From assembly GCA_023458375.1 (NCBI GenBank), contig JAEWZT010000001.1, forward strand, positions 62,001 through 126,000: a stretch of DNA of 64,000 nt. Reading direction: 5' to 3'. How positions within the stretch are numbered: position 1 is the first letter of the stretch; every line of letters begins with the position of its first letter. Shown piece by piece: positions 8,162 to 16,471 of this stretch. The position numbers and the translations under genes were made by a program. A model generated the notes under the pieces. That model had not been told where the DNA came from, made no database searches, and was given only the letters and a program-made list of their open reading frames with translations. This DNA comes from Bacillota bacterium. Lineage in GTDB: Bacteria > Bacillota > Clostridia > Christensenellales > CAG-314.

Positions 8162-9703
8162 ATGATAAAAGTTACTAATTTAAAACACGGTTTTTCGGGA
8201 AAAACGCTTTATGAAAGCGTTACTTTTTCCGTGTTTAATAAAGAGCATATAGGCGTAATCGGTCAAAACGGCACGGGCAAAAGCACGCTCATTAAAATTA
8301 TTGCGGGCGAGCTGCTTGCCAACGAAGGCACGGTTTGGAGACACCCTAAGGCAAAGTTCGGGCACCTTGACCAATATGCCGACATTGACCGTTCGCTTAC
8401 AGTTGACCAATACCTTAAAGGGGCGTTTCAAAGCCTTTACGATGCAGAAAAAAGGCTTTCAGAAATAAACGAACAGCTTGTGACTAACCAAAGTGAAAAC
8501 TTAATTAAGCAAGCCGCCACCTTAAACGAACGTTTAAAAAACGAGGGCTTTTATGAGGTTGCCGCAACGGTAGGCAAAGTCGCTGCCGGCTTAGGCATTA
8601 CCGCGATAGGTATGGATACTCTTGTAGAGCATTTGAGCGGCGGTCAGCGGGCAAAAATCATTCTTGCAAAACTGCTTTTGGAAAAACCCACCGTTTTGCT
8701 TATGGACGAGCCTACAAACTTTTTAGACGTTGCTCATATTGAATGGCTGACAAAGTATTTAAGTCATTATCCCGGTGCATTTTTGGTTGTGTCGCACGAT
8801 TTTGAGTTTTTAAACGCTGTAACAGACGGGATACTTGATATTGAGTTTGGCACAATTACGAAATACAGCGGCAATTACCGCGCCTTTATCGCACAAAAAG
8901 AAATGCGGCGCGAGCAATACGGCAAAGATTATTTAAGCCAGCAAAAGATTATAGAAAAGCTGGAAGACTATATCGCCCGCAACAAGGCGAGGGCGTCCAC
9001 TGCCCGCATGGCGCAAAGCCGCCAAAAAACTTTGGATAAAATGGATAAAATCCCTCCGCCTAATATATTAAAAGAACCTGTTTTTAACTTTAAATATGCG
9101 CCGATAAATTCTAGCACAGTGTTGGAGGTTAAAGACTTGTCGGTGGGCTATTACTATCCGCTTTTGCCCAAACTCAGTTTTGAAGTTAAAAATAAAGAAC
9201 GGGTTGCGGTAACGGGGTTTAACGGTATAGGCAAGACCACTTTGATAAAATCAATCGTAGGAGCTATTAAGGCGCTTGGCGGCAGTTTTAAGTTCGCGCA
9301 GGGAACGCTTATAAGCTACTTTGCGCAGGATTTATTTTGGGAGGACGAAAAAGAAACGCCCCTGATGTATCTTAAACGCCTTTACCCGCGTATAACAGAG
9401 GGCGAAATAAGAAAAATTCTTGCAACGTGCGCTGTAAAAAACGAGCATGCGCTTCAAGCTATTCCTACGCTTTCGGGCGGCGAACAGTCAAAAGTAAAGC
9501 TTGCCGCCTTAATGCTTACGCCTTCAAACTTTTTAATTTTTGACGAGCCTACAAACCATTTGGATGCGGAGGCAAAGTCGGCATTGGTCAAAGCCATTAA
9601 AAAATACGAGGGAACGGTTATGCTGGTTTCTCATGAAAAGGCTTTCTATGAACCGTGGGCAAATAAGATTATTGATTTGGAACAGCGCATTGTAAAGCGT
9701 TAA
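8162..9703 (+). CDS. ABC-F family ATPase (ribosome-associated, YbiT/YkpA-like)
   Basis: A 513-residue protein with two ATP-binding cassettes and no membrane segments, the ABC-F layout. Such proteins bind the ribosomal E site and adjust translation or confer antibiotic protection. Walker A motifs are GQNGTGKST and GFNGIGKTT, signatures LSGGQRAK and LSGGEQSK, and Walker B regions LLMDEPTN and LIFDEPTN. A linker rich in Arg and Lys lies between the cassettes. I place the start at the ATG giving MIKVTNLKHG because ABC-F proteins begin at this point. An in-frame ATG at 8120 would add 14 residues of no family character. Whether it is a resistance factor cannot be told from sequence. Confidence 0.9.
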   Translation: MIKVTNLKHGFSGKTLYESVTFSVFNKEHIGVIGQNGTGKSTLIKIIAGELLANEGTVWRHPKAKFGHLDQYADIDRSLTVDQYLKGAFQSLYDAEKRLSEINEQLVTNQSENLIKQAATLNERLKNEGFYEVAATVGKVAAGLGITAIGMDTLVEHLSGGQRAKIILAKLLLEKPTVLLMDEPTNFLDVAHIEWLTKYLSHYPGAFLVVSHDFEFLNAVTDGILDIEFGTITKYSGNYRAFIAQKEMRREQYGKDYLSQQKIIEKLEDYIARNKARASTARMAQSRQKTLDKMDKIPPPNILKEPVFNFKYAPINSSTVLEVKDLSVGYYYPLLPKLSFEVKNKERVAVTGFNGIGKTTLIKSIVGAIKALGGSFKFAQGTLISYFAQDLFWEDEKETPLMYLKRLYPRITEGEIRKILATCAVKNEHALQAIPTLSGGEQSKVKLAALMLTPSNFLIFDEPTNHLDAEAKSALVKAIKKYEGTVMLVSHEKAFYEPWANKIIDLEQRIVKR

Positions 9704-9737
9704 AAGTTATTCCCGCAGCCTTCATTAATAAAAAAAT

Positions 9738-9768
9738 AAGGTCAAGCCATAATTCGCTTGACCTTTTA
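9738..9768 (+). terminator. Terminator of the ABC-F gene
   Basis: Perfect 10-bp stem AAGGTCAAGC/GCTTGACCTT with an 8-nt loop, followed by TTTATA. Confidence 0.8.
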
Positions 9769-9880
9769 TAATGTTATTTTTTCTAACAGACAGTAATCAG
9801 AACAATTTTAACCGTCTTTAATGCTAAATTTTGCAGATTATAAACACAGTAAAAAAGTTTGTTTTGATATAAGTCCGTCA

Positions 9881-10666
9881 CTAATTGTTGCCGAATATTT
9901 CAATACCTTGGAAATAGGTTTCAAAACCGTTCTTTCCGTATGCCTGCTGTGTTATGACATACCCTAAACCGTCCGCGCCATATAGACCAGTTATCCGTTG
10001 ATATATTAAAAGTTGAAAGTTTCGCGCGTAGAAGTTATAGTAGGGGAAAACGGTGTTTGTGCCCGAAATATCCACCTCGCGCGGCGCAATAAGCTTGCCG
10101 TCTTTTTTCCAAATCTCGTTTTTATATTCCTGCGGTCTTAACGACATATCTAATAAATATTTTTCGCCGTTAGAAGTGTTTCGTATTTCCACTTTAAATC
10201 CGTCAACATATCTTCCTTTAAACACATTTTCCGCCGAAAACTTTTCAAAGTCAAAAAGGGTTTTTATCTTGCCGTCTTTGACCGAATAAACATAGAAGTA
10301 GCCGAAACCGCCGCTTCCGCCCGTGCTTGCGGCGTAGTAGATTTGTTGCATGCCTTGGTTTACGCCAAAGTCTAGTAATTTAATGTCGGGACCGTAACCG
10401 CTGTTTTCTTTTGGCTTAATTGTAACAACTGTCTTTCCCGACTTATCCAAAATGTGAATTAAAATATCGGTAAAATAAGGACTGTCTTTATCCTGCCTGC
10501 CTTCCAATACCACCTTGCTTTTATATTGGTCGCTTAAAACGTAGCCTTCCTCAACTTTGATTGTCGTATAACCGTCGGAAGCTAGGGCGTACTCTTGTCC
10601 GATGGGGGCAAAAAACGCCGCCATCAGTAAAACAACAAGTGTTAGCCCTGTTAAGAATTTTTTCAT
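9881..10666 (-). CDS. Secreted protein of unknown function
   Basis: A 261-residue protein with a classical signal peptide: MKK, a hydrophobic core of about 18 residues, and likely cleavage after ALA near residue 30. The mature part is beta-rich, with a YGPDIKLLDFG segment and a glycine-rich stretch around ASTGGSGGFGYFY that recalls beta-propeller or VCBS-like repeats. I do not recognise a named family. The start is the ATG preceded by GAGGTG at 6-nt spacing; an upstream in-frame TTG (10681) lies in front of that ribosome site and is unlikely. It is monocistronic with no functional neighbour. Confidence 0.75.
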   Translation of the reverse strand: MKKFLTGLTLVVLLMAAFFAPIGQEYALASDGYTTIKVEEGYVLSDQYKSKVVLEGRQDKDSPYFTDILIHILDKSGKTVVTIKPKENSGYGPDIKLLDFGVNQGMQQIYYAASTGGSGGFGYFYVYSVKDGKIKTLFDFEKFSAENVFKGRYVDGFKVEIRNTSNGEKYLLDMSLRPQEYKNEIWKKDGKLIAPREVDISGTNTVFPYYNFYARNFQLLIYQRITGLYGADGLGYVITQQAYGKNGFETYFQGIEIFGNN

Positions 10667-10849
10667 TTGGTCACCTCGCAATATATTTCCCTTAATTTGT
10701 GCAATATTTTAATAAAGTATTTTGACTTTGCTATTCTCTTGCCTATTTAACAAAAAATATTGAAAGAAAGCTCTTTAAATGCATACTATTAAAAACGTAT
10801 TTTTCGGCGGAAAACATAAACCGAGGAAAGGTTTTATGCATATATTTTT
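10667..10849. other. Upstream region of the secreted orphan
   Basis: AT-rich, with an imperfect hairpin CATAAACC/GGTTTTATG near 10816-10839. No gene is seen. Confidence 0.3.
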
Positions 10850-11292
10850 ATGCTTGTTTTTTACATACCGCAAGAAGTGCTTGACCAACTGCAAAAACTC
10901 ATCAACGACGGCAAAAACGTTACGCTGTTTAGGGGACTTATAATACTATCCCTGTAATAGTATTTATGATTGATATGGCTTTTGTCATAAAACTGTCATA
11001 CGGAAGAATGAAACCCGTCTTTTTCGCCTTGCTTTGCGGCGGAGTGTTTACTTCATTTTTTCGGCGGCATAAGCAAGTGCCTTTGGAAAATCCTCTGTGC
11101 GGCGGGCATTAATTTTTACCCCTTTAACTTGTGTCTTTTAGTATTTATCAAACAATAGGTTTTTGCTTTATTTTATTGCGCTTATAAGTTTTACCTTTGA
11201 AGATAAGAAAAGCTTTTTGCCTTCAAAGGACAAAAAGGTGCATTCATTTTCTTTTCCCGACCAAAAATTAATATATAAAGAAAAACCGTAGA
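10850..11292 (+). pseudogene. Probable decayed membrane-protein gene
   Basis: Three short protein-like stretches follow one another in different frames: 10850-10957 (35 codons from ATG), 10966-11112 (48 codons, including a hydrophobic VFFALLCGGVF) and about 11150-11292 (ending SFPDQKLIYKEKP). Each has codon use like the neighbouring genes, but stops and frame changes interrupt them, and a palindrome of the family described below sits between the first two. I do not recognise the ancestor. Chance ORFs remain possible. Confidence 0.35.
10942..10964. repeat. 23-bp palindrome, copy 1
   Basis: AATACTAT, then 7 nt CCCTGTA, then ATAGTATT. Perfect arms. Lies inside the decayed region. Confidence 0.7.
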
Positions 11293-11400
11293 ATTCCTTG
11301 TCTAGCTATTTCTTATAGCAAAACAATGAATAGCTAAAACATCAATTTTGTTAAACGCTTGATATATTCCTGAATAAAAAATCAATATAAAATTTTTCTC

Positions 11401-11431
11401 ACTATGTCGCAGTTTTGCGACATAGTTTTTT
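11401..11431 (+). terminator. Strong terminator-like hairpin upstream of spoIIA
   Basis: Perfect 11-bp stem ACTATGTCGCA/TGCGACATAGT with a 4-nt loop followed by TTTTT. It ends only about 38 nt before the spoIIAA ribosome site, so it either closes the decayed upstream transcript or acts as an attenuator. Confidence 0.75.
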
Positions 11432-11479
11432 ATTTTGCGCCCTAAAAACAATGTTAGTATCCTTTGGCAGGAGGCGGAT

Positions 11480-11782
11480 ATGGAAGTTGTTCAAAGGCAG
11501 GAAGGGGGCAGAACGGTTCTCTATTTGATGGGCGAATTGGATAACAATAACGCCGAATACGCGCGCAACAGGCTTGACGAAGCTCTTGAAGACAGACGGG
11601 GCGCAGTTGTGCTAGATTTTAAGCTGCTTTCTTTTATGGATTCAACGGGCATAGGCGTGCTCATTGGCAGATACAAAAAGGTAAGCGGTCGCTGCCAGCT
11701 TTATGTCAGAAACGCCAACAAAACTATTGACAAAATTCTCGTTATGTCAGGGCTTTACGAAATACTTCCAAAGGCAAATTAG
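11480..11782 (+). CDS. spoIIAA: Anti-sigma-F factor antagonist SpoIIAA
   Basis: A 100-residue STAS-domain protein. In its unphosphorylated form it frees sigma-F from SpoIIAB in the forespore. The phosphorylatable serine lies in the FMDSTGIG motif (residues 53-60). The start is the ATG at 11480, preceded by AGGAGG at 5-nt spacing. An upstream in-frame TTG would add residues unlike the family. First gene of the spoIIAA-spoIIAB-sigF operon. The phosphatase SpoIIE that acts on it is not in the window. Confidence 0.96.
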   Translation: MEVVQRQEGGRTVLYLMGELDNNNAEYARNRLDEALEDRRGAVVLDFKLLSFMDSTGIGVLIGRYKKVSGRCQLYVRNANKTIDKILVMSGLYEILPKAN

Positions 11783-11794
11783 GTGGAGGAAACA

Positions 11795-12229
11795 ATGAAA
11801 AGTGAAAACAGTATGCTGTTAAGCATCAACGCGCTGCCGCAAAACGAAAGCTTTATAAGAAGCACGGTCGCGGCATTTTGCGTGCAGCTAAACCCTACGA
11901 TGGAGCAAATAGGCGACATAAAAACCGCTGTTTCCGAGGCGATAACAAACGCCGTGGTTCACGCTTATTCAAACGAGGGGGGCGTGATTGAAATTGAGGT
12001 GTCGCTAAAAGGTTCGGTAGTTAAGATTGTCATTTCGGACAAGGGCAAAGGCATTGACGACGTGCAAAAGGCAATGCAGCCTTTTTACACTTCTTCGCCC
12101 GTGGAAGAGCGGTCGGGTATGGGCTTTACCGTTATGCAGGCGATGATGGATACCGTAAAGGTTGAGTCAAAAGCGGGCAAGGGCACCACCGTTACCCTTA
12201 AAAAGGATATGAGTGTAAAAGATGCTTGA
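11795..12229 (+). CDS. spoIIAB: Anti-sigma-F factor / serine kinase SpoIIAB
   Basis: A 144-residue GHKL-type kinase that holds sigma-F inactive and phosphorylates SpoIIAA. The N-box SEAITNAVVHAY (about residues 45-56), the ATP-lid motif SDKGKGI and the G-box ERSGMGF are all intact. The start is the ATG at 11795, six bases after GGTGGAGG; the upstream in-frame GTG belongs to that ribosome site. It overlaps sigF by 8 nt, so translation is coupled. Confidence 0.96.
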   Translation: MKSENSMLLSINALPQNESFIRSTVAAFCVQLNPTMEQIGDIKTAVSEAITNAVVHAYSNEGGVIEIEVSLKGSVVKIVISDKGKGIDDVQKAMQPFYTSSPVEERSGMGFTVMQAMMDTVKVESKAGKGTTVTLKKDMSVKDA

Positions 12230-12941
12230 ACACGAAGAGACAATGCGCCTTATTGTGCTTGCGCAAAAGGGTGACGAAGAGGCAAAGTCCTGCCTTGTAA
12301 AGGAAAATACGCCGCTTTTAAAAAGTATTATAAGGCGTTATACCGGTAAAGGTGTGGAATATGACGACTTATTCCAAATAAGCGGCATAGGGCTGTTAAA
12401 GGCGATTAAAAACTTTTCTCTGCAATACGGCGTAAGGTTTTCCACCTATGCCGTCCCTATGATTATCGGTGAAATAAAACGGTTTATGCGTGACGACGGC
12501 TATATAAAAGTGTCGCGTTCCACCAAAAGTCAGGCAAATAAAATAAACCAGTTTATTGAGGCGCACAGAAAAAACAATTCCGACGACCCTACGATAGAGG
12601 ACATAGCAAAAGAATTCGGGCTTGAACAGGCGGAAGTTGTATTTGTTATGGATTCCGTTAAAATGCCCCTTTCTCTTTATGACAAGTCGGGCAACGACGA
12701 AAAAAGCCTTAACCTTATTGACAAGCTTGCCATAGACAACAAAGACGACGATTTGCTTGACAGGGTTATATTGCGCTCTGTTTTAAACGAGCTAACGGCG
12801 AGGGAGCGGAAGATAATTCTATTAAGGTATTTTAGGGATATGACGCAGGGCGAAATCGCCAACCAATTGGGTGTATCGCAAGTGCAGGTATCTCGGCTGG
12901 AAAATAAGATAATAGAAAAAATACGTAAAAGCTTTGAATAA
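12222..12941 (+). CDS. sigF: RNA polymerase sigma-F factor (SpoIIAC)
   Basis: A 239-residue sigma-70-family factor that starts forespore-specific transcription. Region 2 contains DDLFQISGIGLLKAI and the RFSTYAVPMIIGEI core-binding/-10 segment. Region 3 is around residues 100-140, and region 4 ends with an HTH (TQGEIANQLGVSQVQVSRLE). Length matches SigF/SigG. Position directly after the SpoIIAA and SpoIIAB genes settles the identity as sigma-F. The spoVA genes downstream are forespore genes normally read by sigma-G. Confidence 0.96.
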   Translation: MLEHEETMRLIVLAQKGDEEAKSCLVKENTPLLKSIIRRYTGKGVEYDDLFQISGIGLLKAIKNFSLQYGVRFSTYAVPMIIGEIKRFMRDDGYIKVSRSTKSQANKINQFIEAHRKNNSDDPTIEDIAKEFGLEQAEVVFVMDSVKMPLSLYDKSGNDEKSLNLIDKLAIDNKDDDLLDRVILRSVLNELTARERKIILLRYFRDMTQGEIANQLGVSQVQVSRLENKIIEKIRKSFE

Positions 12942-13270
12942 AGCGCGGCAAAAGGAAAAAAGTTCGCAGCTTTATTTTACATATTATGTCTTTAATAGTA
13001 GTTATGCCATCGTTTAGCTAGTAATTGATTGTTATATTTCTATTCTATTTAGTTCCACAGACGCTCTTAATAGTTAATAAGTAATAATGTTCGTTTTATT
13101 TTTATCAATCAACATCAAATACAGTTTATAATATTATGTTTTTTTGTCAATGCTTATGCCAAACCTGCTTAATTTTTTATGTTTCTATTTAATAAACTAA
13201 GCCTATTTATAAGCTTTACGGGGTTAATTTTAACGCTGTGGGGGCATAATTTTCATAAGAGGTGTGTTAT
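12942..13270. other. 329-nt region between sigF and the spoVA operon
   Basis: AT-rich, with no gene. A forespore-type -10 candidate, GGCATAATTT, lies at 13243-13252 ahead of the small ORF. The matching -35 (GGTTAA, 17 nt upstream) is only a loose fit to sigma-G, so this is a guess. No clear sigF terminator is seen. Confidence 0.35.
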
Positions 13271-13354
13271 ATGAATACAAAACCGGTTAGGGAAAAAGGG
13301 CAAAATATGGACGATAAAGAAACTTACGTCAAAAAGCCTAAGGAGCAAAAATGA
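13271..13354 (+). CDS. 27-residue small ORF coupled to spoVAC
   Basis: An ATG preceded by AGAGGTG opens a 27-codon, highly charged reading frame beginning MNTKPVREKG and ending KKPKEQK. Its TGA overlaps the spoVAC ATG in the usual ATGA arrangement, and within it AAGGAG serves as the spoVAC ribosome site. It may be a real small spore protein or a leader whose translation feeds spoVAC. No known family is recognised. Confidence 0.5.
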   Translation: MNTKPVREKGQNMDDKETYVKKPKEQK

Positions 13355-13818
13355 AAGCCAAAACGGAAAAAGATTTTAGCATAATAAATAAGGATAATTA
13401 CAAATCCTATGTTTTTGAAAAAGCGCCTAAATCAAGCCATTGGAAAAATCTTTTTTGGGCGTTTTTGGTGGGCGGTCTTATATGCACCTTCGGGCAGCTT
13501 TTGATAGAAGGATTTGTGCTTTGGGGAAGCGACCGCGAGACGGCGTCAGTTATGGCAAGCTGCACTTTAATCGCCCTTGCGGCAATAACTACCGGCTTTG
13601 GCATCTACGATGCTCTGGGTCGCTTTGCGGGCGCGGGCTCAACGGTGCCGATCACGGGTTTTTCCAACGCAATGGTCTCGCCCGCTTTGGAATTTCGCGC
13701 AGAGGGGCTTATTTACGGCTTAGGCGCAAAAATGTTTTTGGTCGCGGGTCCGGTGGTAGTAAACGGCGTGCTTTTTGCCGTATTAATTGCCTTGCTTACT
13801 TTACTTTTCGGAGCGTGA
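13351..13818 (+). CDS. spoVAC: Stage V sporulation protein AC
   Basis: A 155-residue integral membrane protein of the SpoVA channel, which moves Ca-dipicolinate into the forespore and releases it at germination. Hydrophobic segments lie at about residues 29-50, 66-85 and 125-153. The conserved GAGSTVPITGFSNAM motif follows the second. Length and motif match SpoVAC. Four bases of overlap join it to the small ORF upstream, and spoVAD starts 4 nt after its stop. Confidence 0.96.
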   Translation: MKAKTEKDFSIINKDNYKSYVFEKAPKSSHWKNLFWAFLVGGLICTFGQLLIEGFVLWGSDRETASVMASCTLIALAAITTGFGIYDALGRFAGAGSTVPITGFSNAMVSPALEFRAEGLIYGLGAKMFLVAGPVVVNGVLFAVLIALLTLLFGA

Positions 13819-13822
13819 AAAT

Positions 13823-14833
13823 ATGAAAGATTTTTATCCCGTTAAAACGTTGGAATTTAGTAAAGCCAACGTATTTTGCGGTTATTCACTTGTTGGTCCC
13901 AAAGAGGGTGAGGGAAAACTGGGAGAACTGTTTGATAAAATACTTACAGACGACAGGTGCGGCAAAGATACCTTTGAAAAGGGTGAGAGAGAAATGTTTG
14001 AGCTTGCGCTTAAAGGCATTTTGAGCAAAGCGGGACTTGACATAAATGACGTTGACGCTTTTTTGGGGGGCGATTTGCTTAACCAGATAGTGTCCGTCGC
14101 CTTTGCGGTAAGAAAATTTCCCAAACCTTTTGTGGGGCTTTATAATGCCTGCGGCACTTTTGTTGAAAGCCTCATTTTGGGTGCCCTTTTGGTGGAAAAC
14201 AAAATGGACAAGGTGGTGTGTTTAAGCGGCAGCCATTTTTCTACCGCCGAGCGCCAATACCGCTATCCTTTGGAATTAGGCGTTCTGCGTTCCCCCGTTT
14301 CGCAATGGACGGCAACGGGCGTAGGCTGTTCGGTGCTGTCTTCGGGCAAAGAGGGCTGCTACGCTACTATTTCTAAGGCTACTATGGGCAGAGTCATAGA
14401 CTACGGAATAATGGACGTAAATAATATGGGGGCGGCAATGGCGCCCGCGGCAATGGATACTTTGGTAAATCATCTGCGCAATACAAATACTTCGCCAAAA
14501 GACTATGATTTGATTGTTACGGGCGACTTAGGAAAATTAGGGAAAGAGATTCTCATTGATTTAATGAGCAAAAAAGGCTACGACATAAGCGACAATTTTG
14601 CAGACTGCGGCGCAAGCCTTTATTACGACGACCAAAAAACCTATCAGGGCGCAAGCGGCGCGGCGTGTTCGGCAATAGTATTTAACAGCCAGCTACTCAA
14701 TTCATTTGAAACGGGCGCTCTTAGCCGCCTGCTTTTGATTGGTACGGGGGCGTTAATGAGCCCCACGACCTCCTTTCAGGGGGAAAGCATACCTTGCATA
14801 GCGCATTTAGTTGAAGTCAGGAGGTGTTTATGA
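13823..14833 (+). CDS. spoVAD: Stage V sporulation protein AD (dipicolinate-binding)
   Basis: A 336-residue soluble thiolase-fold protein that binds dipicolinic acid on the spore inner membrane. Recognisable segments are GGDLLNQ (residues 78-84), the NACGTFVES stretch and a C-terminal AHLVEV. Catalytic thiolase residues are not expected in this family. The start is the ATG at 13823, giving MKDFYPVKT; a longer in-frame start at 13787 would lie inside spoVAC. Its stop overlaps the spoVAE ATG. Confidence 0.96.
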   Translation: MKDFYPVKTLEFSKANVFCGYSLVGPKEGEGKLGELFDKILTDDRCGKDTFEKGEREMFELALKGILSKAGLDINDVDAFLGGDLLNQIVSVAFAVRKFPKPFVGLYNACGTFVESLILGALLVENKMDKVVCLSGSHFSTAERQYRYPLELGVLRSPVSQWTATGVGCSVLSSGKEGCYATISKATMGRVIDYGIMDVNNMGAAMAPAAMDTLVNHLRNTNTSPKDYDLIVTGDLGKLGKEILIDLMSKKGYDISDNFADCGASLYYDDQKTYQGASGAACSAIVFNSQLLNSFETGALSRLLLIGTGALMSPTTSFQGESIPCIAHLVEVRRCL

Positions 14834-15201
14834 CACTATTGATAGCTTTGCTTAAAGCTTTTTTGGTGGGGGGCGTCATTTGCGCCATAGGGCAGGTAAT
14901 TATCAACCTAACGCACCTCACAAACGGAAAAATCCTTGTAATATTCTTAATTGCGGGGGCGGTGTTACAGGCTTTCGGCTTATATGAACCGCTAATTAAA
15001 TGGTCGGGCGCGGGCGCAAGCGTCCCTATTAGCGGATTTGGCTATGCGCTTGTTAAAGGCGCGGTAGAGGGTGCGAAAAAAGAAGGCGTTTTAGGCGCGT
15101 TTAAGGGCGGTCTAAGTGCTACGGCGGCGGGCGTGTCGGTTGCGATAGTGTTCGGCTATATTGTGGCTTTAATTTTTAAACCGCGCACAAAAAAGATATA
15201 A
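14830..15201 (+). CDS. spoVAE: Stage V sporulation protein AE
   Basis: A 123-residue membrane protein, partner of SpoVAC and SpoVAD in the dipicolinate channel. It has three or four hydrophobic segments and the family motif GAGASVPISGFGYALVKG, which echoes the one in SpoVAC. The start at 14830 follows AGGAGGTG; an upstream in-frame GTG lies inside the ribosome site. The short operon spoVAC-AD-AE is the clostridial form, without the extra spoVA genes of Bacillus. Confidence 0.95.
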   Translation: MTLLIALLKAFLVGGVICAIGQVIINLTHLTNGKILVIFLIAGAVLQAFGLYEPLIKWSGAGASVPISGFGYALVKGAVEGAKKEGVLGAFKGGLSATAAGVSVAIVFGYIVALIFKPRTKKI

Positions 15202-15212
15202 AAGTATTAAGG

Positions 15213-15240
15213 TTGCAAAAACGCACTTCGCGCATATAAT
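15213..15240 (+). promoter_or_regulatory. Promoter upstream of yunB
   Basis: TTGCAA and TATAAT are spaced 16 nt. The same -10 region also reads CATATAAT, which would suit mother-cell sigma-E, the factor that drives yunB in Bacillus. The two cannot be separated by eye. Confidence 0.5.
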
Positions 15241-15259
15241 ATAGCGAAAAGGTGCGGGT

Positions 15260-15910
15260 ATGGACGTTGACGCTTTTTTAAGAAAAAGAAAGTGCAAAAA
15301 AATATGGCGGCGCATTGCCGCCTTTCTTTGCGTTTTGCTTTTGACGGCGCTAATTCTTTTTATCGCAACTTTTGCCGCCATATCGCCTAATATTGCCGAT
15401 TACAGCAGAGAAAAATTAAAGTCTTACACCATAACGGCTGTAAACGACGGGCTGTTTAACATATCCGGTATAATGAAAGATTATTCTGATTTTGTTACTG
15501 CGGTCAAAGACAGCGACGGACAAATAGTAATGCTTCAAGCCAACGCGGTCAACATTAACTTAATCGCGCGGTTGACGGAACAAGCCGTCGCGTTAAGGCT
15601 GAGTAATTTGAGCGAACAAGGGATAAATATCCCCTTGGGTAATCTTACTAATATTACGTTTTTCTCGGGCAAAGGACCGATTATTAAAATAATTGTTTTG
15701 CCTAACCCCGTAGTATATTGCGTTTTTAAGTCGGAATTTAATGCCGCGGGCATAAATCAAACGCTTCATAAAATCTATATTGAAGTTAATGTGTCACTCT
15801 CGCTTTTAATGCCGACATATCAAACCGTAATTGAAAATACACTGCAAGTGCTTGTTGCAGAAAACCTTATAATAGGGCAAGTTCCGTATTTTTATTTTGT
15901 CAACAGCTAA
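15260..15910 (+). CDS. yunB: Sporulation protein YunB
   Basis: A 216-residue protein of a sporulation-specific family. Loss of the gene in Bacillus affects spore formation, but the molecular role is unknown. A positively charged N-terminus precedes one membrane segment (about residues 18-42). The conserved parts are NAVNINLIA, GKGPIIKI and a block with FNAAGINQTLHKIYIEV, then a C-terminal VAENLIIGQVP. It is about 40 residues shorter than the Bacillus protein. It stands 58 nt after spoVAE with its own promoter. Confidence 0.88.
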   Translation: MDVDAFLRKRKCKKIWRRIAAFLCVLLLTALILFIATFAAISPNIADYSREKLKSYTITAVNDGLFNISGIMKDYSDFVTAVKDSDGQIVMLQANAVNINLIARLTEQAVALRLSNLSEQGINIPLGNLTNITFFSGKGPIIKIIVLPNPVVYCVFKSEFNAAGINQTLHKIYIEVNVSLSLLMPTYQTVIENTLQVLVAENLIIGQVPYFYFVNS

Positions 15911-15935
15911 ATAAGCCTTAAAGCTTTCAAAACAG

Positions 15936-15964
15936 TTGAATATTTTTCTTTTTAATGTTAAAAT
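15936..15964 (+). promoter_or_regulatory. Promoter of the pheST T-box transcript
   Basis: TTGAAT and TAAAAT are spaced 17 nt, with an extended TGT before the -10. The T-box RNA starts immediately downstream. Confidence 0.7.
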
Positions 15965-15969
15965 AACAT

Positions 15970-16271
15970 CATTAAAAGCTATGATGAGGCATAAGAGTTC
16001 CGTTTTTCCGCAGAAAAAAAGAGAGCCGCCCACGGTGCAAAGGCGGTCTGCGTTACGGAAAAGATATTCACCTTTTAGCTCGGCGCGTGAAAATAGCAAT
16101 AACGCGCTGCGGTCGGGCGGCGTTATACGCCCTTAAAGGTCAATAGCAATTCCTATATAAACTTAATTTAAGCTTTTTGTGTAGCTTTTTAAAGGAAGAT
16201 ATTGGCAAAGCCAGGTGGTACCGTGAAATTTTTTCGCCCTGTCGCGCAGTTTTCGCGCGTCGGGGTTTTTT
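15970..16271 (+). ncRNA. T-box riboswitch leader (tRNA-Phe-sensing) of pheST
   Basis: Stem I contains the GATGA and AGAGAG motifs and the apical CGGTGCAAAGG loop (about 15983-16045). The descending strand carries ATTCACC near 16068, where TTC is the likely Phe specifier codon. The antiterminator T-box sequence AGGTGGTACCGTG is at 16213-16225. The competing terminator follows, with stem CCCTGTCGCGC/GCGCGTCGGGG and a T-run (16237-16271). Uncharged tRNA-Phe is expected to stabilise the antiterminator and allow pheST expression. Confidence 0.9.
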
Positions 16272-16471
16272 AGAGTAATTGAAATAATGCAATTGCAATC
16301 TCATGATAATTAAGCCTGTTTGTCAGCTTTTTACCAGTCTTTTAAGGATAAGCGGCAGTGAGATTAAAAAAAATTGGCAATGCTTAGCGTTTTGTGCTTT
16401 TGACTTCTTTAAGGAAAGCAAAACAAGCGTCAAGAGTTTTGCGGCTTTAACAGGTATATATAAGGAGATTT
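16272..16471. other. 200-nt leader between T-box and pheS
   Basis: No gene is seen. It ends in the pheS ribosome site AAGGAGA. Confidence 0.4.

Noticed and set aside
11435..11479. Upstream TTG start for spoIIAA
   Set aside because: AGGAGG at ideal spacing precedes the ATG at 11480, and the upstream extension overlaps the terminator tail.
15936..16136. Short + strand ORF within the T-box leader
   Set aside because: It coincides with the structured riboswitch and has no ribosome site.
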